From JAHQVI01 sp963727575 (lineage in GTDB: Bacteria; Pseudomonadota; Alphaproteobacteria; Rhizobiales; Rhodomicrobiaceae): a stretch of 64,000 bases of DNA. Position numbers and translations under genes: made by a program. Location: NCBI GenBank assembly GCA_963727575.1, contig CAVSIA010000023.1, forward strand, positions 62,001-126,000, given 5' to 3'. How positions within the stretch are numbered: the stretch's first letter is position 1; every line of letters starts with the position of its first letter. This document shows, piece by piece, positions 1 to 9,283 of this stretch. The notes under the pieces are model-generated. The model worked only from the letters and a program-made list of their open reading frames with translations, was not told the DNA's origin and searched no databases.

Positions 1-1088
1 TCGCGGAGGAGATCGAAGCGGTCGGCGGCGCGGTCAACGCCATGACCAGCTTCGAGACCACCGATTATTTCGCCCGGGTGCTGCGCGAGCACGTGCCGCT
101 GGCGCTCGACATCCTCGCCGATATTCTGCAGAATCCGGTCTTTGCGCCCGACGACATGGTGCGGGAGAAGAAGGTGATCCTTCAGGAAATCGCCTCGGTT
201 CAGGACGCGCCCGACGATCTGGTCTTCGAGCTGGCCCAGGAGGCCGCCTTTCCCGACCAGCCCCTCGGCCGCTCGATCCTGGGCACGCCGGACAGCGTTC
301 GCGGCCTGACGCGCGAGGATCTGGCCGCCTATCGCGACGCCGCCTATTCCGCCCCGCGCATGGTGCTCGGCGCCGCCGGCGCGGTCGATCACGACGCCAT
401 CGTGAAGCGCGCCGAGAGGCTGTTCAGCGGCTTTCCGAGCAGCGAAGGCCGGCCCGTCGAGCCGGCGCAGTTCAAGGGCGGCCATAAGAGCCTGACCCGC
501 CGTTTCGAGCAGAGCCACCTGATCGTCGGCTTCGAAGCGCCGTCCTTCCGCGATGACGCCTATTTCACCTCGCTGATTTATTCCGTGCTGCTCGGCGGGG
601 GCATGTCCTCGCGGCTGTTTCAGGAAGCGCGCGAAAAACGCGGATTGTGCTACGATATCCATGCCTTCGCCTGGGGATTCTCAGACACCGGATTTTTCGG
701 CGTTCACGCCGCGACCGGCGACAGTCAGATCGGCGAGCTGGTCGAGGTCATCATGTCTGAGCTGCGGGCGGTGGCGCTCGAAGGTCCGAATCCGGCCGAG
801 CTTGCCCGGGCCAAGGCGCAATTGAAGGCCTCGCTGCTGATGAGCCTGGAAAGCTCGGAGGCGCGCGCGGCGCAGGTGGCCCGCGATACGCTGGTTTTCG
901 GCCGTCAGCTGACGACCGTGGAGCTGATCGAGCGGATCGAGAATGTAAGCGCGGCCGATGTCGGCGCTCTGGCGGCAGGCTTCGCGCTGGTGAAGGTGCC
1001 GGTGACCGCGAGCGTCGGTCCGACGGGTGTGTCAGACCGCCTGCGCGAGTCCGTCGAGAAAGGCGCGGCTCGCGAGACGGTGCATTAG
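1..1088 (+). CDS. M16 family zinc peptidase, 5' end outside the window
   Basis: The reading frame is open from base 3, ahead of the first in-window ATG at 42. It reads AEEIEAVGGAVNAMTSFETT, the conserved stretch just after the HxxEH zinc motif of M16 (pitrilysin/mitochondrial-processing-peptidase-like) peptidases. The gene therefore starts upstream and the catalytic motif lies outside the window. The visible part carries the rest of the first domain and the second M16 domain, including GGGMSSRLFQEAREKRGLCY near residues 190-210, the typical substrate-gripping segment. These enzymes degrade peptides; the substrate here is unknown. A GNAT gene follows after 13 bases on the same strand, so the two are probably co-transcribed. 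Confidence 0.93.
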   Translation, partial: AEEIEAVGGAVNAMTSFETTDYFARVLREHVPLALDILADILQNPVFAPDDMVREKKVILQEIASVQDAPDDLVFELAQEAAFPDQPLGRSILGTPDSVRGLTREDLAAYRDAAYSAPRMVLGAAGAVDHDAIVKRAERLFSGFPSSEGRPVEPAQFKGGHKSLTRRFEQSHLIVGFEAPSFRDDAYFTSLIYSVLLGGGMSSRLFQEAREKRGLCYDIHAFAWGFSDTGFFGVHAATGDSQIGELVEVIMSELRAVALEGPNPAELARAKAQLKASLLMSLESSEARAAQVARDTLVFGRQLTTVELIERIENVSAADVGALAAGFALVKVPVTASVGPTGVSDRLRESVEKGAARETVH

Positions 1089-1101
1089 TAAGGCTTAGAC
1101 G

Positions 1102-1689
1102 ATGGCGTTTCTACGCTCTGTTCCGCTGAACGAAACCGGACCCGTGATTCGCGGTGAAAAGGTCTGGCTCCGGCTGCCGCAGATGGGTGATTATTCGGAG
1201 TGGGCGCATCTGCGTGGGGGGAGCGACGGCTTTCTCAGGCCGTGGGAGCCGGAATGGGCGCCCGACGAGCTGACACGCTCCGCATTCCGCCGCCGTCTGC
1301 GTTATTATCAGCGGGACATAAGAGACGGAACGGGCTATGCCTTTTTTCTGTTCCGAAACGGTGATAATAAGCTGCTCGGTGGTGCGACGCTCGCAAACGC
1401 GCGAAGAGGGGTCAGTCAGTCGATCTCGATCGGATATTGGGTCGGCGCGCCATTCAGCAGGCAGGGTTATATGACGTCCGCGTTGCGCAGCCTCATTCCG
1501 TTCGTGTTCAACAATCTCGGATTTCATCGCCTCGAAGCCGCATGTTTGCCGAGTAATGCCGCTTCGCGCAGACTTTTGGAAAATTGCGGTTTCATTCATG
1601 AGGGATTTGCCAGGAAATACCTCAAAATTAACGGATTATGGCAGGATCATTTGCTTTTTGCTGCAATTGAGGACGATTTGCGCTCTTAA
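1102..1689 (+). CDS. GNAT N-acetyltransferase, RimJ/RimL-like
   Basis: A 195-residue protein with a RimJ/RimL-type acetyltransferase fold. Near residues 105-135 it has IGYWVGAPFSRQGYMTSALR, the acetyl-CoA pyrophosphate-binding loop (Q/R-x-x-G/Y type). It ends with the usual RLLENCGFIHEGFARKYLKI motif. Members acetylate ribosomal protein N termini or small amines; the substrate cannot be told from sequence. The third quarter of the gene has more AT-rich codons than its neighbours. It sits 13 bases after the M16 peptidase gene, consistent with one transcript. Confidence 0.88.
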   Translation: MAFLRSVPLNETGPVIRGEKVWLRLPQMGDYSEWAHLRGGSDGFLRPWEPEWAPDELTRSAFRRRLRYYQRDIRDGTGYAFFLFRNGDNKLLGGATLANARRGVSQSISIGYWVGAPFSRQGYMTSALRSLIPFVFNNLGFHRLEAACLPSNAASRRLLENCGFIHEGFARKYLKINGLWQDHLLFAAIEDDLRS

Positions 1690-1782
1690 GAGCTCGATGC
1701 AGCAGAGCACGACCATGGAATACGGGCCGCTTTTGCGGAAGGGTCGTGCGGCAGGAAGAGGCGGGGCGAAGGGAGCGTCGGA

Positions 1783-4700
1783 ATGTCATTGACCGATGTG
1801 ATAGGGGCGGCCATGCGTGCGCTTCGCCGTTTTTCGGCGGGACGGCGCCTTGCGGCTTTTGCCGTGGTCGGCCTCGCGCTGGCTGCGGCTTCGCCCGCAC
1901 GCGCGCTCGAAGCGATCGTCATCGGGCCCGACCAGGAGCGGATCGATATCACGCTTCTGGGCGAGCTCTATGAGGGCCGCGGCGACCGCATCAGCGTGGA
2001 GACGGCAGCCGGGCAGGACGGCGTCGCCGGCCGCATGTCGGTTTCGGCGAAAACCGCCGGCACGGATCCGAACTGGACGATCTTCGCCCTCAACAACCCG
2101 ACCGACCAGACCGTCACGCTCTGGCTGATGGCCCAGCGCTACGACATGGTCGGCTCGCAGGTGATCTGGCCGGATCTCGACGCGCCGCGGATCGACAACG
2201 TCACCGTCTCGCTGGGCTTCAAGCCGGAGAAGGTCGACAACGACTATGCCGACATCTACCGGCTGGTTCTCGAACCCGGTTCAACCATCACCTATATCGT
2301 TGAATTGAGCGCTGCCGGTTTTCCGCGTCTCTACCTCGCCAACCCGGCGAGCTTCGGCAAGAAAAGCATCGACCTGACGCTGTTCAACGGCATCCTGCTC
2401 GGGATTACCGGCGTTCTGGCGATCTATCTGACGGCGATTTTCGGCGCCAATCACAACTCGATCTTTCCCGCGGCGGCCCTGGTCGCCTGGAGCGTCGTCG
2501 CCTATCTCTGCGTCGATTTCGGCTTCTGGCATAAGCTGTTTCAGCTGAGCGCGGCGGATAACGCGATTTACAGGGCGGCGACGGAGGCCGCCATTGCCAC
2601 AAGCGTGGTGCTTTTCCTCTATGTCTTCCTGCAGCTCAGGCGCTGGCATTCAGCGCTGACGATCGTGTTCGGCGTCTGGGTTCTGGCCCAGCTCGGGCTT
2701 GTCGGCGGCGCGATGATCGACGCCAAGCTGGCCTCGGGCCTCGCGCGGCTGTCCTATCTGCCGATCGCGGCGATGGGCTCGCTGCTGATGACGGTGCTGG
2801 CGCTGCGCGGCCAGGAGCGGGCGCTGTCGCTGCTGCCGAGCTGGATGCTGTTCCTGGTCTGGCTGTTCGGCGCGGCCGTGACCGTCGTCGGCCAGCTTTC
2901 GGGCGATGTCATCGTCCCGGCGCTCAATGCGGGGCTGGTGCTGATCGTCGCGCTGATCAGCTTCACCGTCACGCAATACGCGTTCCATAGCGCGGACCAT
3001 ATTTATGGCGACGATGCCGGCGAGCTGCATATGGGCGCGGTGGCGCTCGAAGCCTCGGGTGCCTCGGTCTGGGAATGGAACGTCCGGCGCGACGAGATCT
3101 TTCTCGGCCCGGAAGTCGACGCAGCCCTCGGCCATCCGCCGGGCACGCTGCGCAGCAATGTCGAGGACTGGCTGCACCATCTGCACGCCTCCGACCGCGA
3201 AAAGATGCGGCTGATCCTGTCCGGCATCCGCGACAAGCAGGGCGGCGAGATCAGCACGGAGTTCCGGCTGCGCAAGGCCGATGGCAGCTACCTGCATTAC
3301 GAGCTGCGCGCCCAGACCGTGGCCTCGCGGCCGACGCGGACGCTGCGCTGCACCGGCCTGATGCGCGACATCACCTCGCAGAAGCGGTCGCAGGAGCGTC
3401 TGCTGCACAATGCGATCCATGACAGCCTGACCGGCCTGCCGAACCGCGAGCTGTTCCTCGACCGCATCCATTGCGCCATCGCCCGCGCGCATGAGGACGG
3501 CTCCAAGCCGACGGTCATCTATATCGACATCGACACCTTCCAGTCGCTGAGCCGCTCGACCGATTTCACCGTCAGCGACAGCATGCTGCTGACGATCTCG
3601 CGCCGCCTGTCGCGCCATCTCGGTCCGCAGGACACGCTGGCCCGCATCGGCAGCGAGCAGTTCGCCATCCTGCTTTCGGCGGAGACCGAGCCGCGCCATA
3701 TCGCCATGCTCGCCGAGCGCGTGCGCCGCTCGCTGCGCGCGCCGATGAAGATCGCCGGCCGCGACGTGGTGCTGACCGGCAGCATCGGCATTTCCGTCTA
3801 TGACGGCCAGCAGTCGACGCCCGGCGATCTGGTCCGCGAGGCGGAGACGGCGATGTACCGCGCCAAGCGCTCCGGCGCCGACCGTATCGAGCTGTACAAG
3901 CCGGAAATGCGCGGCGAGCGCTCCGAGCGCGAGATCATCGAGGGCGATCTCAAACAGGCCATCGAGAAGCGCCAGATTCGCGTCTTCTACCAGCCGATCA
4001 TGCGTCTTGGCGACGAGCAGCTTGCCGGTTTTGCCGCCCAGGTGCGCTGGCAGCACCCCAAGCTCGGCTCGCTTGTCGACGGCCGAGTTCCTGCCGATCG
4101 CCGAGGATACCGGCCAGATTTCCGAGATCAGCAGCTATGTCATGGAGCGCGCCGTGCGCCAGGTCGCGCGCTGGCACCGAACGCTTATGCGCCACGAGGA
4201 TCCGCTGTTCGTCAGCGTCAACGTCGCCAGCCGGCACCTGTTCAAGCAGGAACTGGTTCAGGATCTGCGGTCTGATCATCGGCCGCGAAAGCGTGCCCAA
4301 GGGCTGTCTGCGGCTCGAAGTCACCGAATCGCTGGTGATGGAGAATCCGGAGCAGGCGATCGAAATTCTCGACTGGCTCAAGGGGCTCGGCGCCGGCATT
4401 GCGCTCGACGAATTCGGCGCGGGCTATTCCTCGCTCGCTTATCTGCACCGGCTCGCCGTCGACACCATCAAGATCGACCGTTCGCTGATCAGCCATGGCA
4501 GCGACAACAAATCCGGCGCGGTGGTTCTGCGCGCCGCCATGGCGATGGCGCGCGAGCTCGGCAAGGACGTCATCGCCGTCGGCATGGAGCGCGAGGAAGA
4601 CGTCGCCTATGTCCGCGCCCTCGGCTGCGATTACGCGCAGGGCCTCTATTTCGGCGAGCCGATGACCGAGCGCGAGGTGATGAACCTCTTGAATGCGCTG

Positions 4701-5294
4701 GCGAAATCGGTCAGGCGCGACGAGCGGCGCGAAAAGAAGAAGAAAAAGCTCGATGACCCGGTGATGACCCCGCCAGGGTCGGAAGGCGTGAAGCTCCAGG
4801 CCGAGACCCAACAGCCGCTGATGCCTCAGCAGCCAGGGACGGGCAGGGTCTATGCGCTTCCCGTGCCGGTGTCGCAGCCCGCGGCTGCCAAAGCCAAGGC
4901 GGTGCGCTGGCGGCAGAAGCGCGGCGAAATGCTGACGTCGCTGCGCAAGCGGCTGCAAAGCGTGACGTCGAGCGGCGGTACGTTGACCGGCAAGCTCGGA
5001 AGCCTGTTCAAATCCAAGCCGAAACCGCAGCCGCAGGCGAAAAAATCGAGGCAGCCCAGGCCCGGCCAGCCGCCGGTTCCGCGCGAGGCGCAATCGCTGC
5101 GCGGACGTCTGGCGCAGGTGGACGCTTCCCCTGTCGACCCGCGGACGCGCCATCCGGCCCCGCCGCCTCCGGCTCCTCCGCCGCAGGCCGGGCCGCTGTC
5201 GGGACCGCCGCGCACGGCCGAACCGCCAAGGCAGCCAGCAGGCACCGGTTTCCCCGGCGATGCGCCACCCGACCTTCGCCGCCGCCGCGGCTGA
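1783..5294 (+). CDS. Membrane sensor with PAS, degenerate GGDEF and degenerate EAL domains; two frameshifts
   Basis: Residues 10-45 look like a signal peptide or first membrane helix. About 160 periplasmic residues follow, then seven or so hydrophobic helices (about 195-410), a PAS/PAC region (about 420-540), GGDEF (about 550-710) and EAL (about 720-980). A long Pro/Lys/Gln-rich tail ends the protein. The GGDEF signature reads GSEQF and the EAL signature reads AAQ (FAAQVRWQHP), and the usual DDFG is DEFG. Both catalytic sites therefore look disabled, which suggests a c-di-GMP or protein-interaction sensor rather than an enzyme. Two single-base insertions, near 4075 and at 4271, split the EAL domain between three frames. 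Joining them restores LSTAEFLPIAEDTG and DLRLIIGRESV. Start at 1783 after GGAG; 1813 is an alternative. Confidence 0.82.
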
Positions 5295-5398
5295 TCGGCG
5301 GCGGACCTTATCGCGTGGTTAGCCTCACCCAAAGGAGTGGCGGGGTTGTCACAGCGACGAACGCGGCTTCGTTTGGCGGATCATTGGGAATTCCTTTT

Positions 5399-5476
5399 GT
5401 CTCCGCACGATTTTTGAGGAAAAGCGGCTCCGATCCCGGTCTTCACAGGGACAGGCATTTCCTGATCGTGCTCTAG
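5399..5476. repeat. RIME-like palindromic intergenic element
   Basis: Between the sensor gene and yqgE, bounded at 5473-5476 by CTAG. On the minus strand it begins CTAGAGCACGATCAGGAAA and ends with GCACGATTTTTGAGG-type sequence read the other way, giving partly complementary ends. The layout resembles the short palindromic repeats common between genes in Hyphomicrobiales. The TAG stop of yqgE lies in the terminal CTAG. Confidence 0.5.
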
Positions 5477-6090
5477 GCGTGGCCCGCGTCGGAGACCAGG
5501 AAGGACGGGTGCACGCCGAGCTTGGCCATGGCCCGATCGTATTTGCTCTCGATCGCGGCGTCGAAGACCAGCTCGTTGTCGGCGGGGCACATCAGCCAGC
5601 CATTGGCCTGGATCTCGCGCTCGAGCTGCCCCGGCGCCCAGCCGGCATAGCCAAGGGCGAGCAGGGAGCGCATCGGCCCTCTCCCGGACGCGATGGCCCG
5701 CAAAATGTCGATCGTGGCCGTCAGCGAGATGCTTTCATCGATCTGCAATGTGCTGTCTGCAGAGAAATAGTCTTTCGTGTGCAGCACGAAACCGCGCCCC
5801 GTCTCGACCGGCCCGCCGGTGTAGACTGGCATCTTCTCCACGGGGATGCGGATGCTGTCCTCGCTGAGGGTCGGGGCGATGTCGAGCTGCTCCAGCAGCT
5901 TGGAGAACGTGATGTGCTGGGCCCGCTGGTTGACGACGATGCCCATGGCGCCGTCGGCGGAATGGGCACACATGTAGATGACGGCTTTCTGGAAGCGCGG
6001 GTCTGACATGGACGGCATGGCGAGAAGCAAGTTGCCATCGAAATAGCCGTTGCCCATTGTCATCCCGGGATTTCCTTCAATTTCTGGCAT
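5473..6090 (-). CDS. yqgE: YqgE/AlgH family protein (DUF179)
   Basis: A 205-residue DUF179 protein with the family N-terminal pattern GYFDGNLLLAMPSMSDPRFQ, followed by YMCAHSADGAMGIVVNQ and YTGGPVETGRGFVLH. It has no known enzymatic motif and the molecular role of the family is not firmly established. The ATG at 6060 (MTMGNGYF) is an alternative start nearer the conserved region. It is divergent from the DsbD-like gene, an arrangement often seen for this pair in alphaproteobacteria. The TAG stop falls in a CTAG that ends an intergenic repeat. Confidence 0.9.
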   Translation of the reverse strand: MPEIEGNPGMTMGNGYFDGNLLLAMPSMSDPRFQKAVIYMCAHSADGAMGIVVNQRAQHITFSKLLEQLDIAPTLSEDSIRIPVEKMPVYTGGPVETGRGFVLHTKDYFSADSTLQIDESISLTATIDILRAIASGRGPMRSLLALGYAGWAPGQLEREIQANGWLMCPADNELVFDAAIESKYDRAMAKLGVHPSFLVSDAGHA

Positions 6091-6265
6091 AAATTTTAAA
6101 ATAGCTGCAACTGGGAGGGTCTGTGAAGTGGTTTAATTGGGACGGTAGAGCTCAGGTGGCAAGGTCTTGTCAATTGGGCGTGATCCCTGAACAGCCGACT
6201 TGTTCGACGCGAAGGGGGTTCGGTAGAGTAGGGGCGAATCTGCATTCCTTTTGCAATTGGTGGCG

Positions 6266-7129
6266 ATGACCGCACCGCGCCGGACGCTGTTGTATCTCAT
6301 CCTGCTTCTGTATGCCCTGATCGCGCCGCATGGCGCGCCGCGGGCCTTTGCCGAGGCGGGCACACTCTGGAAGGAGGCTGCGCATTCGCGCCTTCGCCTG
6401 ATCGCGTCCGGCGACGTCCCTTATCTGGGGCGCAAGCTGCGTCTTGCCGGGCTTCAGATCGAGCTCGATAAAGAGTGGAAAACCTATTGGCGCACCCCCG
6501 GCGACGGGCTGCCGCCCGCCATCGATTTCGCCGGTTCGGAAAATCTGAAGACTGCGGAGGCGCTCTGGCCGGTGCCGAAGCGGCTGGGCAGTCCGGACGG
6601 CCTGGTCGCGTTCGGCTATGTCAATTCCGTCATTCTGCCGATCCGGATCGTGCCGAAGGTGGTTGATCGCCCGGTGGTGTTGAGCGTTCGCTTCTCCTAT
6701 GGGGTCTGCGCCGACATCTGCGTTCCCGTCGAGGCCAGCCTGCGGCTCGAAATCCCGCCCGCGACCGACGGCGCGTTCCGCGATACGCTGCGCGCCGCCC
6801 TCGAACTGGTCCCGAAGCAGCAGGAGCGCGGCGTCTATTGCCCGCACAGCGTGATCGCGGCACGGCACCGGACCATAAACGGCCGGCCGGTGCTGCTGAT
6901 CAAGACCGCCTTCGACGACCGCGCCACGGGCCTCGACCTGTTCGTCGAAGGACCGGACGGCTTCGAAATGCCGCCGCCGGAGAGGCAGCCGCGAACCTCG
7001 CGCGGCCGCATGCACTACATGATGAGCTTCGACAATGCAAAGGATGCCGACGCGCTGACCGGGCAGATGTTGACATTGACCACGGTGGCGGACCAGGGCA
7101 GTTGTGAAACGAGGCTGCGCGTGGAATGA
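6266..7129 (+). CDS. Periplasmic DsbD alpha-domain-like protein
   Basis: About 287 residues with a signal peptide (hydrophobic LLYLILLLYALIAP, then AFAEAG) and a region matching the N-terminal periplasmic domain of thiol:disulfide interchange protein DsbD. The conserved block is VRFSYGVCADICVPVEASL, with two cysteines in the CxxxC arrangement typical of the domain. It lacks the membrane and thioredoxin parts of full DsbD. A role in periplasmic disulfide relay is inferred. An upstream TTG at 6251 is possible, but the ATG at 6266 gives a cleaner signal peptide. A peroxiredoxin gene follows 57 bases downstream. Confidence 0.83.
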   Translation: MTAPRRTLLYLILLLYALIAPHGAPRAFAEAGTLWKEAAHSRLRLIASGDVPYLGRKLRLAGLQIELDKEWKTYWRTPGDGLPPAIDFAGSENLKTAEALWPVPKRLGSPDGLVAFGYVNSVILPIRIVPKVVDRPVVLSVRFSYGVCADICVPVEASLRLEIPPATDGAFRDTLRAALELVPKQQERGVYCPHSVIAARHRTINGRPVLLIKTAFDDRATGLDLFVEGPDGFEMPPPERQPRTSRGRMHYMMSFDNAKDADALTGQMLTLTTVADQGSCETRLRVE

Positions 7130-7186
7130 TCTGCGCAAGGATGACGCGCCCGTCGCCCTGAACATATGAGAAGGAAAGGGTTTATT

Positions 7187-7672
7187 ATGGCCATTGCAGT
7201 GGGAGATCGCTTGCCGGACGTGAGGTTCACGGTGATGACCGAGGGCGGACCGGCGCCGAAAACGACCAGCGAGATTTTTTCCGGCAAGAAAGTGGCGTTG
7301 TTCGCCGTTCCCGGCGCATTCACGCCGACCTGCCACAACAATCATCTGCCCGGCTTTCTCGATAATCTGGACGCCTTCAAGGCCAAGAATGTCGACGAGG
7401 TGGTCTGCACCGCGGTCAACGATATCTTCGTGCTGACCGCGTGGGCCAAGGCGACCGGCGCGGACGACAAGATCACCTTCATTTCCGACGGCAGCGGCAA
7501 TTTCGCCAAGGCGCTCGGCCTCGATCTCGACGGCTCGGCCATGAATATGGGGCTGCGCTCGAAGCGCTATGCGATGCTCGTCGACGACGGCGTGGTCAAG
7601 GTGGTGAATGTCGAAGATGCACCCGGAAAGGCCGACAAGAGCGGCGCCGGCCCGCTTCTGGACGCGATTTAA
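7187..7672 (+). CDS. Peroxiredoxin (PrxV/AhpC-TSA type)
   Basis: A 161-residue redoxin of the Prx5-like group that reduces peroxides with thiol or glutaredoxin donors. The peroxidatic motif VPGAFTPTCHNNHLPGF is at about residues 43-59, with the active cysteine preceded by the conserved Thr. It ends KSGAGPLLDAI. The ATG at 7187 (MAIAVGDRLPDV) matches the family start and follows an AGGAAAGG ribosome binding site; the in-frame ATG at 7166 would add seven unlikely residues. The DsbD-like gene precedes it on the same strand. Confidence 0.95.
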   Translation: MAIAVGDRLPDVRFTVMTEGGPAPKTTSEIFSGKKVALFAVPGAFTPTCHNNHLPGFLDNLDAFKAKNVDEVVCTAVNDIFVLTAWAKATGADDKITFISDGSGNFAKALGLDLDGSAMNMGLRSKRYAMLVDDGVVKVVNVEDAPGKADKSGAGPLLDAI

Positions 7673-7691
7673 CGCCGGGCCACGTCCCGAC

Positions 7692-7838
7692 CTAGCCATT
7701 CGTCGCCCCGGCGCGTCAGCCGGGGCGTACTCGCCTTTCAGCCCGACAATCGTCCGCGGGAATGGCATTAGACCCCGGATCTGCGCTCCGCTCCGTCCGG
7801 GGCGACGGCTGCTGATGCTCCCGCCAGCGTAGCGCTAG
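7692..7838. repeat. Double-hairpin palindromic repeat bounded by CTAG
   Basis: Two strong inverted repeats fill the space between the converging peroxiredoxin and rnhA genes. The first is CGCCCCGGC/GCCGGGGCG at 7704-7712 and 7719-7727. The second is CCCCGGA/TCCGGGG at 7773-7779 and 7796-7802, with loop TCTGCGCTCCGCTCCG. CTAG occurs near both limits (about 7692 and 7835). The second hairpin resembles a repeat seen often in Bradyrhizobium-like genomes. It may also act as a bidirectional terminator, although no T tract follows. Confidence 0.5.
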
Positions 7839-7853
7839 GCGCAAGCGCGTAAG

Positions 7854-8321
7854 CTAGCCCTTCGTCTTGAACGGCGCCATTCCGGTGCGCGCCAGTTCGT
7901 CGGCCCGTTCGTTTTCGACCTCGCCGGCATGACCCTTCACCCAGTGCCAGCTTATCTTGTGGCGCTGGGTGGCCTCGTCGAGCTGCATCCACAGATCGGC
8001 ATTCTTCACCGGCTTCTTGTCGGCGGTCTTCCAGCCGTTGCGCTTCCAATTGCCGATCCACTCGGTGATGCCTTTGCGCAGATATTGGGAATCGGTGTGA
8101 AGCTCGGCGCAGCACGACCGTTTCAACGCAATCAGCGCCTCGGCGGCAGCGCGCAGCTCCATGCGGTTGTTGGTGGTCTGCGCCTCGCCGCCGCTCAGCT
8201 CCCTGCGCTTGTCGCCATAGATCAGCACGGCGCCCCAGCCGCCGGGGCCGGGATTGCCGGAACAGGCGCCGTCGCTGTAGATGATCACCGGCTTGCAGTC
8301 CTTCTCGGTGGCTTCGCTCAA
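7854..8321 (-). CDS. rnhA: Ribonuclease HI
   Basis: A 155-residue enzyme that cuts the RNA strand of RNA-DNA hybrids. It has the expected acidic residues in IIYSDGACSGNPGPGGWGA (first Asp), MELRAAAEAL (Glu) and LHTDSQYLRKGITEW (Asp), plus WHWVKGHAGEVENERADELA near the end. The length is normal for the family. The start overlaps the thrB stop by four bases (ATGA), indicating translational coupling in a thrB-rnhA transcript. Confidence 0.97.
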   Translation of the reverse strand: MSEATEKDCKPVIIYSDGACSGNPGPGGWGAVLIYGDKRRELSGGEAQTTNNRMELRAAAEALIALKRSCCAELHTDSQYLRKGITEWIGNWKRNGWKTADKKPVKNADLWMQLDEATQRHKISWHWVKGHAGEVENERADELARTGMAPFKTKG

Positions 8322-9277
8322 AGTCCGTAATCCTTTATCGAATTCACCTGCCGATGAAAGCGCAGCTTGCGCCGGTATTCGAGCGGGTCCTTCGGCTTGA
8401 CCAGGGCGTTCTCATCGGTGTGGAACCAGTCATAGAGGCGAGTCAGCAGAAAACGCAAAGCCGAACCGCGTGCCAGAACCGGAAGCGCGTCGATTTCCGC
8501 GTCCTGCAGCGGCCGGCGCTCGCCATAGCCGCGCAGCATCGCCCGCGCCTTGGTGACGTTGATGGCGTTGGGCTCCTCGAAGCACCAGGCGTTCAGGCAG
8601 ATCGCCAGATCGTAGGCGAAGAAATCATTGCAGGCGAAATAGAAGTCGATGATGCCGGAGATCCGGTCGCCGAGGAAAAACACGTTGTCCGGGAACAGGT
8701 CGGCATGGATGACGCCCGAGGGCAGCGCACCGGGCCAGTTGGCCTCCAGGAACGCCATTTCTCCGGCGATTTCCGCTGCAAAGCCGCTCGCCAGCTCGTC
8801 CGCCCGTCCCGAGGTCTGCCCCACCAGCTTGCGCCATCCCTCGACAGACAGCGCATTCTCCCGGTCGAGCCCGAAGCCCGTGCCGGCCAGATGCAACTCG
8901 GCCATGGCCCGGCCGAGCGCGGCGCAATGTTCGACACGCGGCCGGCGCAGCGAATAACCGTCGAGATAGCTGATCAGCGCCGCAGGACGCCCGGCGAGCG
9001 TCTGCAGGGCGGCGCCGGACCGATCGCGAATCGGGGTGGGGCAGGGCAGGTTCCGCGCTGCGAGATGCTCCATCAGGCCGAGAAAGAACGGCAGGTCGCC
9101 CGAGGCCACCCGCTTTTCGTAAAGCGTCAGGATGAAGGTGCCGGTGTCGGTGGTGAGCAGGAAATTGCTGTTCTCGACGCCCTCGGCGATGCCCTTGACG
9201 GAGACGAGGGAGCCGGCGTCGTAGCGCGTCAGAAACGCAGTCAGCTCCTCATCGGAGACATCGGTGTAAACCGCCAT
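8318..9277 (-). CDS. thrB: Homoserine kinase, APH-fold type
   Basis: A 319-residue kinase of the aminoglycoside-phosphotransferase-like ThrB type used by alphaproteobacteria for threonine synthesis. It begins MAVYTDVSDEELTAFL and has the GVENSNFLL segment of this family. The catalytic loop VIHADLFPDNVFF and the metal-binding IIDFYFACNDFFAYDLA are at about residues 185-225. It lies between ispH and rnhA on the same strand, with six bases to ispH and a four-base overlap with rnhA. The three genes form a compact operon of the kind common in this order. Confidence 0.96.
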   Translation of the reverse strand: MAVYTDVSDEELTAFLTRYDAGSLVSVKGIAEGVENSNFLLTTDTGTFILTLYEKRVASGDLPFFLGLMEHLAARNLPCPTPIRDRSGAALQTLAGRPAALISYLDGYSLRRPRVEHCAALGRAMAELHLAGTGFGLDRENALSVEGWRKLVGQTSGRADELASGFAAEIAGEMAFLEANWPGALPSGVIHADLFPDNVFFLGDRISGIIDFYFACNDFFAYDLAICLNAWCFEEPNAINVTKARAMLRGYGERRPLQDAEIDALPVLARGSALRFLLTRLYDWFHTDENALVKPKDPLEYRRKLRFHRQVNSIKDYGL

Positions 9278-9283
9278 CGAGCC

